Shown in pieces: positions 8,066-17,567 of a stretch of DNA of 64,000 bases. Under the pieces are notes generated by a model. That model was not told the DNA's origin, searched no databases, and saw only the letters and a program-made list of their open reading frames with translations. A program made the translations under genes and the position numbers. The first letter of the stretch is position 1; every line of letters starts with the position of its first letter. Source of the stretch: Thermodesulfobacteriota bacterium (GTDB lineage: Bacteria > Desulfobacterota > GWC2-55-46); assembly GCA_030583865.1 (NCBI GenBank), contig CP129479.1:1540744-1604743 (forward strand), given 5' to 3'.

Positions 8066-10051
8066 CTATCCTGCTGTTTTTTCGATGAAAACAGCGAGAT
8101 AGACCCTGAAAACAGCGCCTCCGGAGGGGTGGTTGTCCACTTCTATCCACCCGCCATGCTCCTTCAATATGCTCTGTGAGATGGAAAGGCCCAGGCCGAT
8201 ATTATTCCCACCGCCCTTCTCCTTGGTCGTGAAAAACGGGTCAAAGACCTTGTCCTTCATTTCCGCGGGCACGCCGGGGCCAGTATCCCTGAACTCGGCC
8301 AGCGAGTAAGCTTTTCCGTCGGCCTCGAATCTCCTGGTAGATATGAATATGGCGCCCTTGCCGCCCATCGCGTCCCTCGCGTTCTTGAGTATGTTCAGCA
8401 CGACCTCCATGACCTGCCCCTTGTTGCCGAACACCTTCGGGAGCGTCGGGTCGAAGTCCTCGATTATCTCTATGGACCTCGTCTTTATCTCGGATATGAA
8501 GATGGTGAGTGTTGCGCGTATGGCCTCGTTGAGGAACATGGGGGCATAATCGGCCCTCGAAGGCCTCGAATAGGTGAGTACGTCCATTATGATGTATTTG
8601 GAGCGCACGGCAGCGTCCCGTATCTTCTCAAGCAGGAAGTACTTCGGGTCGTCCTTCCCGGTCCGCTTCATCAGGACCTCGGTTATGCTGAGTATGCCCG
8701 CAAGGGGGCTGTTGAGCTCGTGGGCTATTCCAGCTCCCATCTCGCCCAGGCTTATGAGCTTGGCGGACTGTATGAACTTCTGCTCCGAGCTCTTGAGCCT
8801 GGCGTATGCGTCCTTAAGCTCCTCGAGGGAGCGGTCGAGCTCGGAGGTGCGCCTCCGCACCGTCTCCTCAAGCTCAAGGACGTGCCTCTTTATGGTCTCC
8901 TCGAGCGATTTCCTTTTCGATATGTCCCTCCATATCTCCTGTATGTACCGCCTTCCGTTCAGTTCGAGGAGAGAGGCCGCGACCTCGACAGGGACAAGCG
9001 CGCCGTCCTTGCGCCTTACGAGGAGCTCTTTCAGGGGCCCGACGCCCTTGCCGTCACCGGCGCAATCGGAGCCCAGGTAAAGCCGCAGGTCCCCGGGCTG
9101 GAAGAGGTCCCGTGGCGACATGCCCAGTATCTCCTCTTTCGCATACCCGAGGAGCGCAGAGGCCGCCGGGTTCGCGTCCGTGTACTGCCCAGCCTCCAGG
9201 TCGCGCAGCACTATGGTGTCCGCGGCGGTGCTCACGAGTTTCGAGTACTTCTCACCCATGTCCCTCAAGTCGGCCGTCGCCTTGATCAGGGTCCCGGCCA
9301 TGCGGTCGAAGGCCTCGGCGACCTGCTCGACCTCGTCCCCGGTCTTCAAACCCGCCCTGAAGTCCAGCCTGCCGTTAGATATGGCCTCAGCCCCCTCCCT
9401 GAGCTTCGCAAGCGGGACGAGGATGCGTTTTCTTACGAGGGCGAAGACGCCAAGCGTCGCTGCCAGGAATATCGCGCCGCCCCAGATCATTATGGCGTCC
9501 CTGTGCGATTCTATCACCCGCTCATGGTCCCTGAGCGATACGGTTACCGAGACCGCCCCTGTTACGGTCCCGGCCTGCCAGCCTTCATGGCAGGCCACGC
9601 ATTCGCCTGTTACAAGAACAGGCGTCACGTGCCGGGCCAGCCTGTACCCCTCCCCGGATATCCCGATATGCTCAGAGGCAGTGCCAGCAAGTGCAAGCCT
9701 GTCGAGCTCGTCAACCGGCGCGCCTTCCGCGGCCCTGCCGTACCCTCCTTCCACTGCACCACGGGTTTCGTTTGCCGCCCCGGCAGTTCGCATTACCCGT
9801 ATCTCCTCGATGCCGGGGATGCGCCTGAACCTTTCGAGGACGGCCGCATTTTCGTCATTTCCGCCGCCGAGCTTCATGGACGTGTGCAGCTGATCGAAAA
9901 CGGCTGCGGATAACTTCCTCGCCTCTCCAGCTCCCATCTCCTCGATAAGGGCGGAATGGGACCTTTTCTCCATGTGATGGAAGGCTGAAATTCCGGCGAG
10001 AAGAATGCCGCCGATGTAAAATGTGAACCGCCTTGAAAGACTGATGCGCAT
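8066..10051 (-). CDS. Sensor histidine kinase with CxxCH haem-type periplasmic domain
   Basis: A 661-residue membrane kinase. A signal-anchor helix (about 8-26) is followed by a periplasmic region that ends in CVACH (C151, C154, H155), a c-type haem motif as in DUF3365-like sensor domains. A second membrane helix (about 187-205), a HAMP linker and a PAS domain (about 265-380) follow. A long coiled coil precedes HisKA with GAGIAHELNSPLAGI, and a HATPase with DTGPGVP and GLGLSIS ends the protein. The family suggests redox or gas sensing. Haem attachment is inferred from the motif only. The downstream CheY-like gene is the likely partner. Confidence 0.88.
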   Translation of the reverse strand: MRISLSRRFTFYIGGILLAGISAFHHMEKRSHSALIEEMGAGEARKLSAAVFDQLHTSMKLGGGNDENAAVLERFRRIPGIEEIRVMRTAGAANETRGAVEGGYGRAAEGAPVDELDRLALAGTASEHIGISGEGYRLARHVTPVLVTGECVACHEGWQAGTVTGAVSVTVSLRDHERVIESHRDAIMIWGGAIFLAATLGVFALVRKRILVPLAKLREGAEAISNGRLDFRAGLKTGDEVEQVAEAFDRMAGTLIKATADLRDMGEKYSKLVSTAADTIVLRDLEAGQYTDANPAASALLGYAKEEILGMSPRDLFQPGDLRLYLGSDCAGDGKGVGPLKELLVRRKDGALVPVEVAASLLELNGRRYIQEIWRDISKRKSLEETIKRHVLELEETVRRRTSELDRSLEELKDAYARLKSSEQKFIQSAKLISLGEMGAGIAHELNSPLAGILSITEVLMKRTGKDDPKYFLLEKIRDAAVRSKYIIMDVLTYSRPSRADYAPMFLNEAIRATLTIFISEIKTRSIEIIEDFDPTLPKVFGNKGQVMEVVLNILKNARDAMGGKGAIFISTRRFEADGKAYSLAEFRDTGPGVPAEMKDKVFDPFFTTKEKGGGNNIGLGLSISQSILKEHGGWIEVDNHPSGGAVFRVYLAVFIEKTAG

Positions 10052-10079
10052 AGGATAGTGGCCGGTCCGTTCAGAAACT

Positions 10080-10132
10080 CTATCAGGGTGTCGAAAAAAA
10101 ACCCTGACAGGACTTTTTCAACGTCCTGATAG
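10080..10132 (-). terminator. Intrinsic terminator after pgsA, related to repeat family B
   Basis: On the minus strand CAGGAC and GTCCTG form a stem around GTTGAAAAA, followed by TCAGGG and eight T residues (10094-10101). Outer arms CTATCAGG/CCTGATAG enclose the whole structure. The segment GGACTTTTTCAACGTCCTGATAG-like on the plus strand resembles the right end of family B. It lies about 110 bp after the pgsA stop and upstream of the sensor kinase gene. Confidence 0.6.
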
Positions 10133-10239
10133 TGGCCGCTGCGTCTTTTTTTTTTTGAAAGCCAGGGATAGAGCGGGGGCGATGGGATAAGCGTGGATGA
10201 CTTCGTCTGTTGGAATTCTATCGGCCTCGGGGCCGCTTG

Positions 10240-10809
10240 TCAATTTCCGGCGGAGCGCCCGGACCTGAAGAAAGCCATGAAATAATCGATACCCGACCAC
10301 ATCGTAAGCACGAAGGCTATGACAAGGAGGCCCAAGCCGGCGATGTGGAGGTCCAATCCGAAATAGGGATAATGGATGATGAGCGGGACGAGGGCGACGA
10401 TCTGGGCCATGGTCTTCCATTTTCCGAGGCGGCTCGCCGCGATGACTATGCCAGAGTCGGCGGCGACGGCCCGGAGGCCCGTTACCGCCATCTCCCGCCC
10501 TATCATTAGCGCGACGACCCAGGCCGGGACCCTGCCGAGCGGTATGAGCATTATGAAGGCGGTCGTTATGAGGAGCTTGTCAGCGAGCGGGTCCAGGAAC
10601 TTGCCGAGCGAGGTTATTATGCCCCGTTTCCGGGCGATATACCCGTCCAGCCAGTCCGTGAGGCAGACGAGAGTGAAAAAGGCCGCTGCCGCCAGGCTCA
10701 TGCCCTTGCCAGGGGAAAGGAGCATAAGGACGAGGACCGGGGCAGCCGCGACCCTTACGAGAGATATGCTGTTCGGTAGGTTCAAGCCCCCATGCCGCTC
10801 CGCGCCCAT
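10240..10809 (-). CDS. pgsA: CDP-diacylglycerol--glycerol-3-phosphate 3-phosphatidyltransferase
   Basis: Membrane enzyme making phosphatidylglycerophosphate, the precursor of phosphatidylglycerol and cardiolipin. The 189-residue protein carries the CDP-alcohol phosphotransferase signature: DGYIAR, then G about nine residues later, then FLDPLADK. Four to five hydrophobic helices follow. The N-terminus LNLPNSISLVRV is typical. The annotated ATG (10809) is eight codons before a TTG just ahead of NLPN, and either could be used. It lies 12 bp after the transglycosylase gene, so the two may be cotranscribed. Confidence 0.92.
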   Translation of the reverse strand: MGAERHGGLNLPNSISLVRVAAAPVLVLMLLSPGKGMSLAAAAFFTLVCLTDWLDGYIARKRGIITSLGKFLDPLADKLLITTAFIMLIPLGRVPAWVVALMIGREMAVTGLRAVAADSGIVIAASRLGKWKTMAQIVALVPLIIHYPYFGLDLHIAGLGLLVIAFVLTMWSGIDYFMAFFRSGRSAGN

Positions 10810-10821
10810 GCCGAGCCCCGT

Positions 10822-11424
10822 CTACCGCGACCCGGAACTGTAGAGGTCATGGTAATGGAGCACCCTTTTGACGTAGGTCTGCGTCTCCGAGTAAGGCGGT
10901 ATCGTGCCGTACTTCAAGACCGCGTTCTCGCCGGCGTTGTACGCGGCGACCGCGAGCGGCACCTGCCACTTGAACATCTGAAGGAGCTTCGAAAGGTACT
11001 TTATCCCGCCCTCGACGTTCTCGACCGGGTCGTGTATGTTCCTTACGCCCATCCGAGACGCGGTCGCCGGCATCAGCTGCATGAGGCCGGTCGCCCCTTT
11101 TTTCGATACCGCTGCCGGGTCGAAGTCGGACTCGGCCTTTACTATGGCCTTTACGAGCATCGGGTCCACTCCGTACTTCTCGGCGGTGCTCCTTATCATC
11201 TCCTCGAACCTGCCCGCAGAGAGGTTCTTGAACGCCGGATTGGAGGGCGAGAGCACTGAAGGGACCCTCTCCTTCATCATCCACTTGTACTTCGCCGTGG
11301 TCGGCACGTTGGTGATGTGGACGACCCCGTTCTCGTCCGTATACTGATAAAAATCGGCCAGCGCCGCAACTGGCGAGCCGAAGGCCAGGACGGCCGACAG
11401 GATGACGTAATGTCGTAGCTTCAT
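10822..11424 (-). CDS. Lytic transglycosylase (SLT) with DUF4124-type N-terminus
   Basis: Periplasmic muramidase-like enzyme that cleaves peptidoglycan with anhydro-product formation. Residues 1-23 form a signal peptide ending ALA-D. A short DUF4124-like segment (FYQYTDENGVVHITN) comes next. The SLT domain (about 75-195) has catalytic Glu in VKAESDFDP, the GLMQLMPATA motif and AYNAGENAV. The length of 200 residues is typical of the short delta-type SLT proteins. There is no obvious membrane anchor after cleavage. Confidence 0.92.
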   Translation of the reverse strand: MKLRHYVILSAVLAFGSPVAALADFYQYTDENGVVHITNVPTTAKYKWMMKERVPSVLSPSNPAFKNLSAGRFEEMIRSTAEKYGVDPMLVKAIVKAESDFDPAAVSKKGATGLMQLMPATASRMGVRNIHDPVENVEGGIKYLSKLLQMFKWQVPLAVAAYNAGENAVLKYGTIPPYSETQTYVKRVLHYHDLYSSGSR

Positions 11425-11733
11425 AAGGGTCTTACTCGTTCCGGATGCCGAAATGCATTGAGTATTCCGCGCCCGGGCTGGTCGTTACGCTCGCCGGAAG
11501 GGGTATATTCCGCCCTGAACAGTCTACAATGCAGGTCTCAAAAGGGCAAGATTTTTTATAGCGGCCGGACGCTCTCATTTGAATTTGACAAAAAACCGGT
11601 CTTGCCTTAATCTGGGAATCATCTCTGTATCAATATCGCTGGAAGGCGCGGAAAGGTTTAGTATTTTTTTAGGCCCGCGCGGCCCGGCCCTCCCCTGGGG
11701 CACGGGCATTTTCCCAAAAAAGGAGCTGTCTTC
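11425..11733. other. Gene-free divergent region between slt and nadB
   Basis: These 309 bases separate two divergent genes. A plus-strand promoter-like pair (TTGACA, 17-base spacer, TAATCT) is at 11585-11613. The nadB ribosome site AAGGAG is near 11721. No repeat element, RNA fold or extra coding region was recognised. Confidence 0.6.
11585..11613 (+). promoter_or_regulatory. Putative sigma-70 promoter of nadB
   Basis: A perfect -35 TTGACA (11585-11590) is followed at 17 bases by TAATCT (11608-11613), a weak -10 that matches three of six positions. It lies about 120 bp upstream of the nadB start. Confidence 0.4.
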
Positions 11734-13326
11734 TTGGAGTTAAAATCCGATTTTCTGGTCATAGGCACCGGCATCGCCGGCCTCGCGTTCGCCCTTAAGG
11801 CTGCCGAGGCCGGGAGCGTCGCCATCGTAACCAAAAGGGACATGAGCGAGTCGGCTACCTACTATGCCCAGGGCGGGATAGCATCGGTCCTGAGCGCCGA
11901 GGACACCTTCGACGCGCACGTGAAAGACACGCAGGACGCCGGGGCCGGGCTCTGCAAAAGCGAAATAGTCGAGATGGTCGTGAGGGACGGCCCGGCAAGG
12001 ATACAGGAGCTAATCCAGCTCGGCGTGAAGTTCTCGAGCAGGAAGGGGAACGGGAGCGAGCTGGACCTCGGGAAAGAGGGCGGCCACTCGAAGAGGAGGA
12101 TAGTCCACGCCGAGGACCTGACCGGCAGGGCGGTCGAGGAGGCCCTTGTCTCCGCCGTAAGGTCACACCCGCGTATCTCGGTCCACGAGAACCACATCGC
12201 GATAGACCTCATCTGCCATACCAAGTTCGTAGGCCCTGCCCCCGGGGAGACGGTCTGGGGCGCGTATGTCCTCGACAAGGATACCGGCGAAATATCGACT
12301 TTCCTCGCGGGCGCCACGATACTCGCGACCGGCGGGGCCGGGAAGGTCTATCTCTACACGAGCAACCCTGACGTCGCCACGGGCGACGGAATAGCAATGG
12401 GCTACAGGGCCGGGGCCGAGATAGCGAACATGGAGTTCGTCCAGTTCCACCCGACCTGCCTCTACCACCCCAGGGCCAAGAGCTTCCTCATATCCGAGGC
12501 GGTCCGCGGCGAGGGCGGGGTTCTCCTTCTAAAGGACGGGACCCCGTTCATGAAGAAGCACCACCCGATGGCGGACCTTGCCCCCAGGGACATAGTCGCC
12601 AGGGCCATAGACTACGAGCTTAAAAAGAGCGGCGACGACTGCGTCTACCTCGACATAAGCTTCAGGCAGCCGGAGTTCGTAAGAGAGCGTTTCCCGAACA
12701 TTTACAGGAAGTGCCTCGAATTCGGCTTCGACATGACCAGGGAGCCGCTGCCGGTCGTCCCGGCGGCCCATTACACCTGCGGCGGTGTAAGGACCGACGG
12801 CTTCGGGAGGAGCAGCATAACAAGGCTATACGCAATAGGAGAGGCCGCCTGCACGGGCCTTCACGGGGCCAACCGCCTGGCCTCCAACTCGCTCCTCGAG
12901 GCCCTGGTCTTCGCGCACAGGGCGGCGGACGACGCGCGGAAACTCGTAATGACCGAACGCAAAAGCCTGCCCTCCATACCGCGCTGGCAGACCGGAGAGG
13001 CAGTCGTGAGCGAAGAGGCGGTCGTAATCACCCAGAACTGGGACGAGATACGTCGGTTCATGTGGAACTATGTGGGCATAGTGCGCTCCGACAGGCGGCT
13101 TGAGAGGGCCGAGAGGAGGATAGAGCTCCTTAAGAACGAGATAAACCAGTACTACTGGGATTTCACAATCACCAATAACCTTGTAGAGCTCAGGAACATC
13201 GCAACGGTCGCTGAGCTCATCATAAGGTCGGCCCTCACGAGAAAGGAATCCAGGGGGCTCCACTACAACCTCGACCACCCCGAAAGGGATGAGAAGTTCC
13301 TTCACGACACAATCCTGAGAATCTGA
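11734..13326 (+). CDS. nadB: L-aspartate oxidase
   Basis: FAD enzyme oxidising L-aspartate to iminoaspartate, the first step of NAD synthesis. The Rossmann motif VIGTGIAGLAFA is at the N-terminus. The flavoprotein body carries RRIVHAEDLTG, ATGGAGKVY and the catalytic-region motif HYTCGGV, and ANRLASNSLLEALVF near residue 390. The length of 530 is standard. Translation starts at TTG, supported by AAGGAG eight bases upstream. It is monocistronic here; nadA and nadC are not nearby. Succinate dehydrogenase flavoproteins are related, but size and motifs favour NadB. Confidence 0.95.
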   Translation: MELKSDFLVIGTGIAGLAFALKAAEAGSVAIVTKRDMSESATYYAQGGIASVLSAEDTFDAHVKDTQDAGAGLCKSEIVEMVVRDGPARIQELIQLGVKFSSRKGNGSELDLGKEGGHSKRRIVHAEDLTGRAVEEALVSAVRSHPRISVHENHIAIDLICHTKFVGPAPGETVWGAYVLDKDTGEISTFLAGATILATGGAGKVYLYTSNPDVATGDGIAMGYRAGAEIANMEFVQFHPTCLYHPRAKSFLISEAVRGEGGVLLLKDGTPFMKKHHPMADLAPRDIVARAIDYELKKSGDDCVYLDISFRQPEFVRERFPNIYRKCLEFGFDMTREPLPVVPAAHYTCGGVRTDGFGRSSITRLYAIGEAACTGLHGANRLASNSLLEALVFAHRAADDARKLVMTERKSLPSIPRWQTGEAVVSEEAVVITQNWDEIRRFMWNYVGIVRSDRRLERAERRIELLKNEINQYYWDFTITNNLVELRNIATVAELIIRSALTRKESRGLHYNLDHPERDEKFLHDTILRI

Positions 13327-13352
13327 CATATCCAGCTTTCCGGTCAATCAAC

Positions 13353-13520
13353 TTAACAGCTTGCTGAAAAACTCCGTTTTTATTCAGGCTGCTCAAAAAG
13401 CTCCGGATGCGAGGCCCCGCTGGAACAGGGAAGCGAGGAATGAGGCGTACTTTTCGTGTACGCCTTCGTAGCCAGCGACTTAGCCTTCTAAGCAGATGGA
13501 CTTTTTCAGCAGCCTGCTAA
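13353..13520. repeat. MITE-like repeat family B, copy B1
   Basis: A 168-bp element between nadB and the P-type ATPase gene. The left end TTAACAGCTTGCTGAAAAA is an imperfect inverted copy of the right end, whose complement reads TTAGCAGGCTGCTGAAAAA. Inside is the perfect hairpin GGCGTAC-TTTTCGT-GTACGCC. Copies B2 and B3 share the internal text GCTGCTCAAAAAGCTC. No coding region is present. Confidence 0.85.
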
Positions 13521-13575
13521 AACGCCGCCCAACCGGCTTAAAAACTGCTATCCTCAGAAAAAGGAGGTGCGGCGG

Positions 13576-15585
13576 ATGCACGAACACGTCCATGCCGGGC
13601 ACGGAAAAAAAATGATGCCGCCGGAGAGGGCGGGCACGGAGAGCCATGCCGGAATGACCGCCGACTACCGGAGGCGCTTCATCGTCTGCACAATCCTCAC
13701 GTTCCCGGTCCTCATGCTCTCTCCCATGCTCCAGGAGTGGACAGGGCTTGTCTTCAGGTTTCCTGGCGACACGCTTCTCCTTCTCGCCTTTTCGACCGCG
13801 ATTTACTTGTACGGCGGCACCCCTTTCATAAGGTCAAGCTTTGAGGAACTCCGGGCCAGGAACCCGGGGATGATGACCCTTATCGCGCTCGCGATAACCG
13901 TAGCCTTTCTCTACAGCGCCGCCGTGGCGTTCGGCTTCGAGGGAGCGGCGCTCTTCTGGGAGCTCGCCACCCTCGTGGATATCATGCTCCTCGGCCACTG
14001 GATTCAGATGAGATCGCTCCTGGGGGCCTCAAGCGCGCTTGACGCGCTCGCGCGGCTCATGCCGTCGGTCGCCCACAGGGTAGGCGCCGGCGGGAGCGTG
14101 GAGGACACCCCGATAGAGGAGATCAGGCCCGGCGACCGGGTGATGGTAAGGCCCGGGGAAAAGGTCCCGGCGGACGGGACGATAACCGAGGGGGAGAGCT
14201 CGGTCGATGAATCCATGCTGACCGGAGAATCAGTGCCCGTGGAAAAGGCCCCGGGTGACAAGGTCATAGGCGGCTCCATAAACGCCGAGGGCTCGCTCAC
14301 CGTAAGCGTCGACAAGAGCGGGGGCGAATCGTACCTCTCCGATATAATGGGGCTCGTAAGGGCGGCTGAGGAGAGCAGATCGAGGAGCCAGGACCTGGCG
14401 AACAGGGCCGCCAGATGGCTCACCTTCGTAGCCATAGTCGCGGGCGCCGCTACCTTCCTCGCCTGGTGGGCCGTATCCGGCCAGGAGTCCGCGTTCGCCA
14501 TAGAGCGCATGGTGACGGTCATGGTCATATCATGCCCGCACGCGCTCGGCCTTGCCGTGCCGCTCGTGGTGGCGGTCTCGACCGCGCTCTCCGCCGGGAA
14601 GGGGCTTCTCATACGCGACCGCATCTCCTTCGAGGAGGCAAGGCGCATACAGACGATCATATTCGACAAGACCGGCACGCTCACGGAAGGCAGGTTCGGA
14701 GTGACCGACACCGCCGGCTTCGGCGGCAGGGACGGAAAAGAAGCGCTCCTCCTCGCCGCCTCAATCGAGGCAAACTCCTCGCACCCCATAGCCAGGGCCA
14801 TAGCCGGTTCCGTAGAGGAGCGGCTGCCTGTGGAAGGCTTCAGGTCGCTTCCGGGAAAGGGCGCAGAGGGGACTGTCCGGGGCCGCGACGTCAAGGTAGT
14901 AAGCCCCGGCTACATGAGGGAGAACGGCATTGCGTTCGACTCGGGCGCGTACGAGAGGCTTACGGGCGAGGGAAAAACGGTCGTCTTCGTGGTCTCGGAA
15001 GGGAAAGCGGTCGGGGCCATTGCGCTTGCAGACAGGATACGGCCCGAGTCGATGGAGGCCGTAAGGCGGCTCAAGGAAATGGGGATAACGCCCGTGATGC
15101 TGACCGGGGACAACAGGAACGCAGCGGGGGCGGTCGCGAGGGAGCTCGGCATCGAGGAGTACTTCCCGGAAGTCCTGCCGGAGAAGAAGGCGGAAAAGGT
15201 CAGGGAGGTGCGGGCAAGGGGGCTCAAGGTGGCCGTGGTAGGCGACGGGGTAAACGACGCGCCAGCCCTCGCGGAGGCCGACGTAGGGATAGCGATAGGC
15301 GCCGGGACCGACGTGGCCGTGGAGGCGGCGGGCATAATACTCGTAAGGAACAACCCTCTCGACGCGGTCTCGATCATCGGCCTTGCCAGGGCGACCCACA
15401 GGAAGATGGCCGAGAACCTTGCCTGGGCTGCCGGCTACAACGTCTTCGCGATACCGCTAGCCGCCGGGGTGCTCTACGGATACGGGATACTCCTGAGCCC
15501 GGCTTTCGGGGCCGTACTCATGTCGCTAAGCACGGTCATAGTCGCGGTAAACGCAAGGCGGCTCAAGGTGCCGGAGGCGGGCTGA
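13576..15585 (+). CDS. copB: CPH-type heavy-metal (copper/silver) P-type ATPase
   Basis: A P1B-type ATPase that exports a soft metal ion, most likely copper, across the inner membrane. From the ATG at 13576 it is 669 residues. The start is set by AAGGAGG eight bases upstream; a GTG nine bases earlier overlaps that site. The N-terminus is His/Met-rich (HEHVHAGH) and lacks a CxxC metal-binding domain. TGES, the transmembrane metal motif SCPHALGL (CPH), phosphorylation site DKTGTLTEG and GDGVNDAPA are all present. CPH marks the CopB-like P1B-3 subgroup, whereas CopA has CPC. A family B element lies directly upstream. Confidence 0.93.
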   Translation: MHEHVHAGHGKKMMPPERAGTESHAGMTADYRRRFIVCTILTFPVLMLSPMLQEWTGLVFRFPGDTLLLLAFSTAIYLYGGTPFIRSSFEELRARNPGMMTLIALAITVAFLYSAAVAFGFEGAALFWELATLVDIMLLGHWIQMRSLLGASSALDALARLMPSVAHRVGAGGSVEDTPIEEIRPGDRVMVRPGEKVPADGTITEGESSVDESMLTGESVPVEKAPGDKVIGGSINAEGSLTVSVDKSGGESYLSDIMGLVRAAEESRSRSQDLANRAARWLTFVAIVAGAATFLAWWAVSGQESAFAIERMVTVMVISCPHALGLAVPLVVAVSTALSAGKGLLIRDRISFEEARRIQTIIFDKTGTLTEGRFGVTDTAGFGGRDGKEALLLAASIEANSSHPIARAIAGSVEERLPVEGFRSLPGKGAEGTVRGRDVKVVSPGYMRENGIAFDSGAYERLTGEGKTVVFVVSEGKAVGAIALADRIRPESMEAVRRLKEMGITPVMLTGDNRNAAGAVARELGIEEYFPEVLPEKKAEKVREVRARGLKVAVVGDGVNDAPALAEADVGIAIGAGTDVAVEAAGIILVRNNPLDAVSIIGLARATHRKMAENLAWAAGYNVFAIPLAAGVLYGYGILLSPAFGAVLMSLSTVIVAVNARRLKVPEAG

Positions 15586-15597
15586 TGCTTTCGCGTG

Positions 15598-16659
15598 CTA
15601 TCTTGCCGGATGGAGCCTTATCGTTACGGTCGTGCCCCTGCCCTTCTCGCTCTCGACCTCTATCTCTCCGCCGTGGTCCTGGACGATGCGGTAGGTGATG
15701 GTAAGGCCGAGCCCTGCGCCCTCGAACTTGGTCGACTGGAACGGGTTGAATATCTTCCTTATCTCCTCCCTGGTCATGCCCACGCCGGTGTCGGTCACGC
15801 GTATCGCGATTGCTTCGTCCGGGGCCGGTGCCGTCTCGACGGTTATCGCCCCCTCCCCCTCTATAGCCTCTACCGAGTTCTGGAGGACGTTGAATATGGC
15901 GGTCTTCATGTTGCCGTAATCGTAGCTCACGGGAGGGGGGTCAGGCATGAGCCTGGCCTTCACGTCAATCTTTCTACCGAGCCCCTCTATGTACTCCCTT
16001 ATGTCGTTTGCCGCGTCCCCGGCGACCTTGTTTATGTTGCCTTTCACGAGGGTGGAGACAAGTATCCTCTTGTACTCGTCTATCCTCCCGAGCATGCGCT
16101 CGAGCCGCTCGACCGACCTGATTATCCACTGGGCGTATTCCCTGTGCTGGGGGTCTGTCTCGTGCTCGTAAAGCCTTCTGGCTATGCCGCCGATGGCAGT
16201 AAGGGGGTTCCTTATCTCGTGGGCTATGCCGTCTACCATCTCGCCGAGGGCCGCGACCTTTTCGGTGTCCCTGAGCTTGGTCTGGAGGGCCCTCATCCTG
16301 AGGAGCGATTTGACCCTGGCCGCCACCTCCTGGAGGCTGTAGGGCTTGTTTATGTAGTCCTCGGCGCCGACCTCGAACCCGAGCACCTTGTCCTCGACCT
16401 CGGCCCTGCCCGTGAGCATGATGACCGGGATGTACCTCGTCTCCTCCCTCGATTTGAGGTGCCTGAGCGTCTCGTACCCGTCCATCTGGGGCATCATTAC
16501 GTCCATTATGACGAGGTCCGGGTGAAAGGTCGTCACCTTCTTGAGCGCCTCGAGGCCGTTGCCGGCGGTCTCGATCTCATAGCCCTCCCGTTCGAGCTTG
16601 GCCGAAAGGAGCGCGAGGTTCCGCTCGTCGTCGTCAACGGCAAGCACGCGGGGCTTCAT
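15598..16659 (-). CDS. Receiver-histidine kinase fusion (atypical two-component kinase)
   Basis: A cytosolic 353-residue protein. The N-terminal receiver (about 1-120) has D9-D11 and phosphoacceptor D53 in IMDVMMPQMDG. The HisKA has H147 in MVDGIAHEIRNPLTAIGG, and the HATPase has DTGVGMT and GAGLGLTI. There is no membrane segment. This order (receiver first) suggests a kinase whose activity is gated by phosphorylation from another kinase. The start overlaps the stop of the upstream TPR lipoprotein gene (ATGA), so the two are translationally coupled. Confidence 0.9.
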   Translation of the reverse strand: MKPRVLAVDDDERNLALLSAKLEREGYEIETAGNGLEALKKVTTFHPDLVIMDVMMPQMDGYETLRHLKSREETRYIPVIMLTGRAEVEDKVLGFEVGAEDYINKPYSLQEVAARVKSLLRMRALQTKLRDTEKVAALGEMVDGIAHEIRNPLTAIGGIARRLYEHETDPQHREYAQWIIRSVERLERMLGRIDEYKRILVSTLVKGNINKVAGDAANDIREYIEGLGRKIDVKARLMPDPPPVSYDYGNMKTAIFNVLQNSVEAIEGEGAITVETAPAPDEAIAIRVTDTGVGMTREEIRKIFNPFQSTKFEGAGLGLTITYRIVQDHGGEIEVESEKGRGTTVTIRLHPAR

Positions 16660-17567
16660 CTATCCCGCCTGCCGCCTTCCATTTTATTCAAAATATCCTC
16701 CTTGACTCCCGAGTAATATAGGGCCTTTTCGTCCTGGCCGAGCGCGCGAAGCACCTCGATGAGGCTTCCAAGCCCGTTTAGCGCGCCCTCTTCCGAGCCT
16801 GCCTCCCTGTAAGCGGCATATGAGCGCTCAAAGAGGAAGACCGCCTCCTCCTGCCTTCCCTTTTCGAGGCTTATCTCGGCCATCTTGCCGAGGCCGTATC
16901 CCACGTTTTCCATGTCGCCCGCCTCCCTGTCCAGCCTGTAGGCCTCCATGAAGAACGTGAGCGCGTCCGGGCTTTTCGCGGCCATGGCCGTGGACCCGAG
17001 CGCCCTGTATGATCTTGCAAGGCCGGCCTTGTCGCCCGAGCGCCGGTTCGCATCGAGAGCGGACATGAGGACTCTGGAGGCTTCCTCGTGCCTGCCGATT
17101 TCCATGAGCGCAAGCCCCCTCAAATTAAGCCTGGCGCCTGACTCATGCCCTGCCCCGGACCCCTTGCCGGCCTTATCCAATGCCCTTAGCGCCTTTTCCG
17201 GATTGCCGGAAAGAAGCCAGGCCTCGGCCTGCAAGTCATAAGCTGCTGAAAGCCCCTTCTCGTTATTGAGCTTCTTCCCAAGCCTCACGGCCTGTCCGGT
17301 TGTTTTTTCGGCCTCTACATACCTTCCGGCTGAGACGAGGGCCTTGCCCATATCCAGGAGCGCGGACAATTCCCCTTGCCTGTCGCCCCCCTTCCTCTTC
17401 TCATCCAGGGTTTTTCGAAGGCCGTCCAAGGCGTCCGAATTGCCGCCGGCCAGGGCCGGGCCCCTGGTTTCCACATCTCCAGCCCCAGGCGCCTTGAGCG
17501 CGCAGCCCTGAAAAGAAAATGAGGATATGAAAAGCAGCAATACTAACCTGAAAAGGCCGGTCCTCAT
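16656..17567 (-). CDS. TPR-repeat lipoprotein
   Basis: A predicted 303-residue lipoprotein. A hydrophobic signal (residues 5-20) ends in the lipobox SFQGC. The remainder is helical and alanine/leucine-rich, with several tetratricopeptide-like repeats (for example LDMGKALVSAGRYVEAEKT, LNLRGLALMEIGRHEEASR). TPR domains mediate protein contacts. Coupling by ATGA overlap to the receiver-kinase gene suggests it could act in signal input for that kinase. That role is inference. Confidence 0.8.
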   Translation of the reverse strand: MRTGLFRLVLLLFISSFSFQGCALKAPGAGDVETRGPALAGGNSDALDGLRKTLDEKRKGGDRQGELSALLDMGKALVSAGRYVEAEKTTGQAVRLGKKLNNEKGLSAAYDLQAEAWLLSGNPEKALRALDKAGKGSGAGHESGARLNLRGLALMEIGRHEEASRVLMSALDANRRSGDKAGLARSYRALGSTAMAAKSPDALTFFMEAYRLDREAGDMENVGYGLGKMAEISLEKGRQEEAVFLFERSYAAYREAGSEEGALNGLGSLIEVLRALGQDEKALYYSGVKEDILNKMEGGRRDR

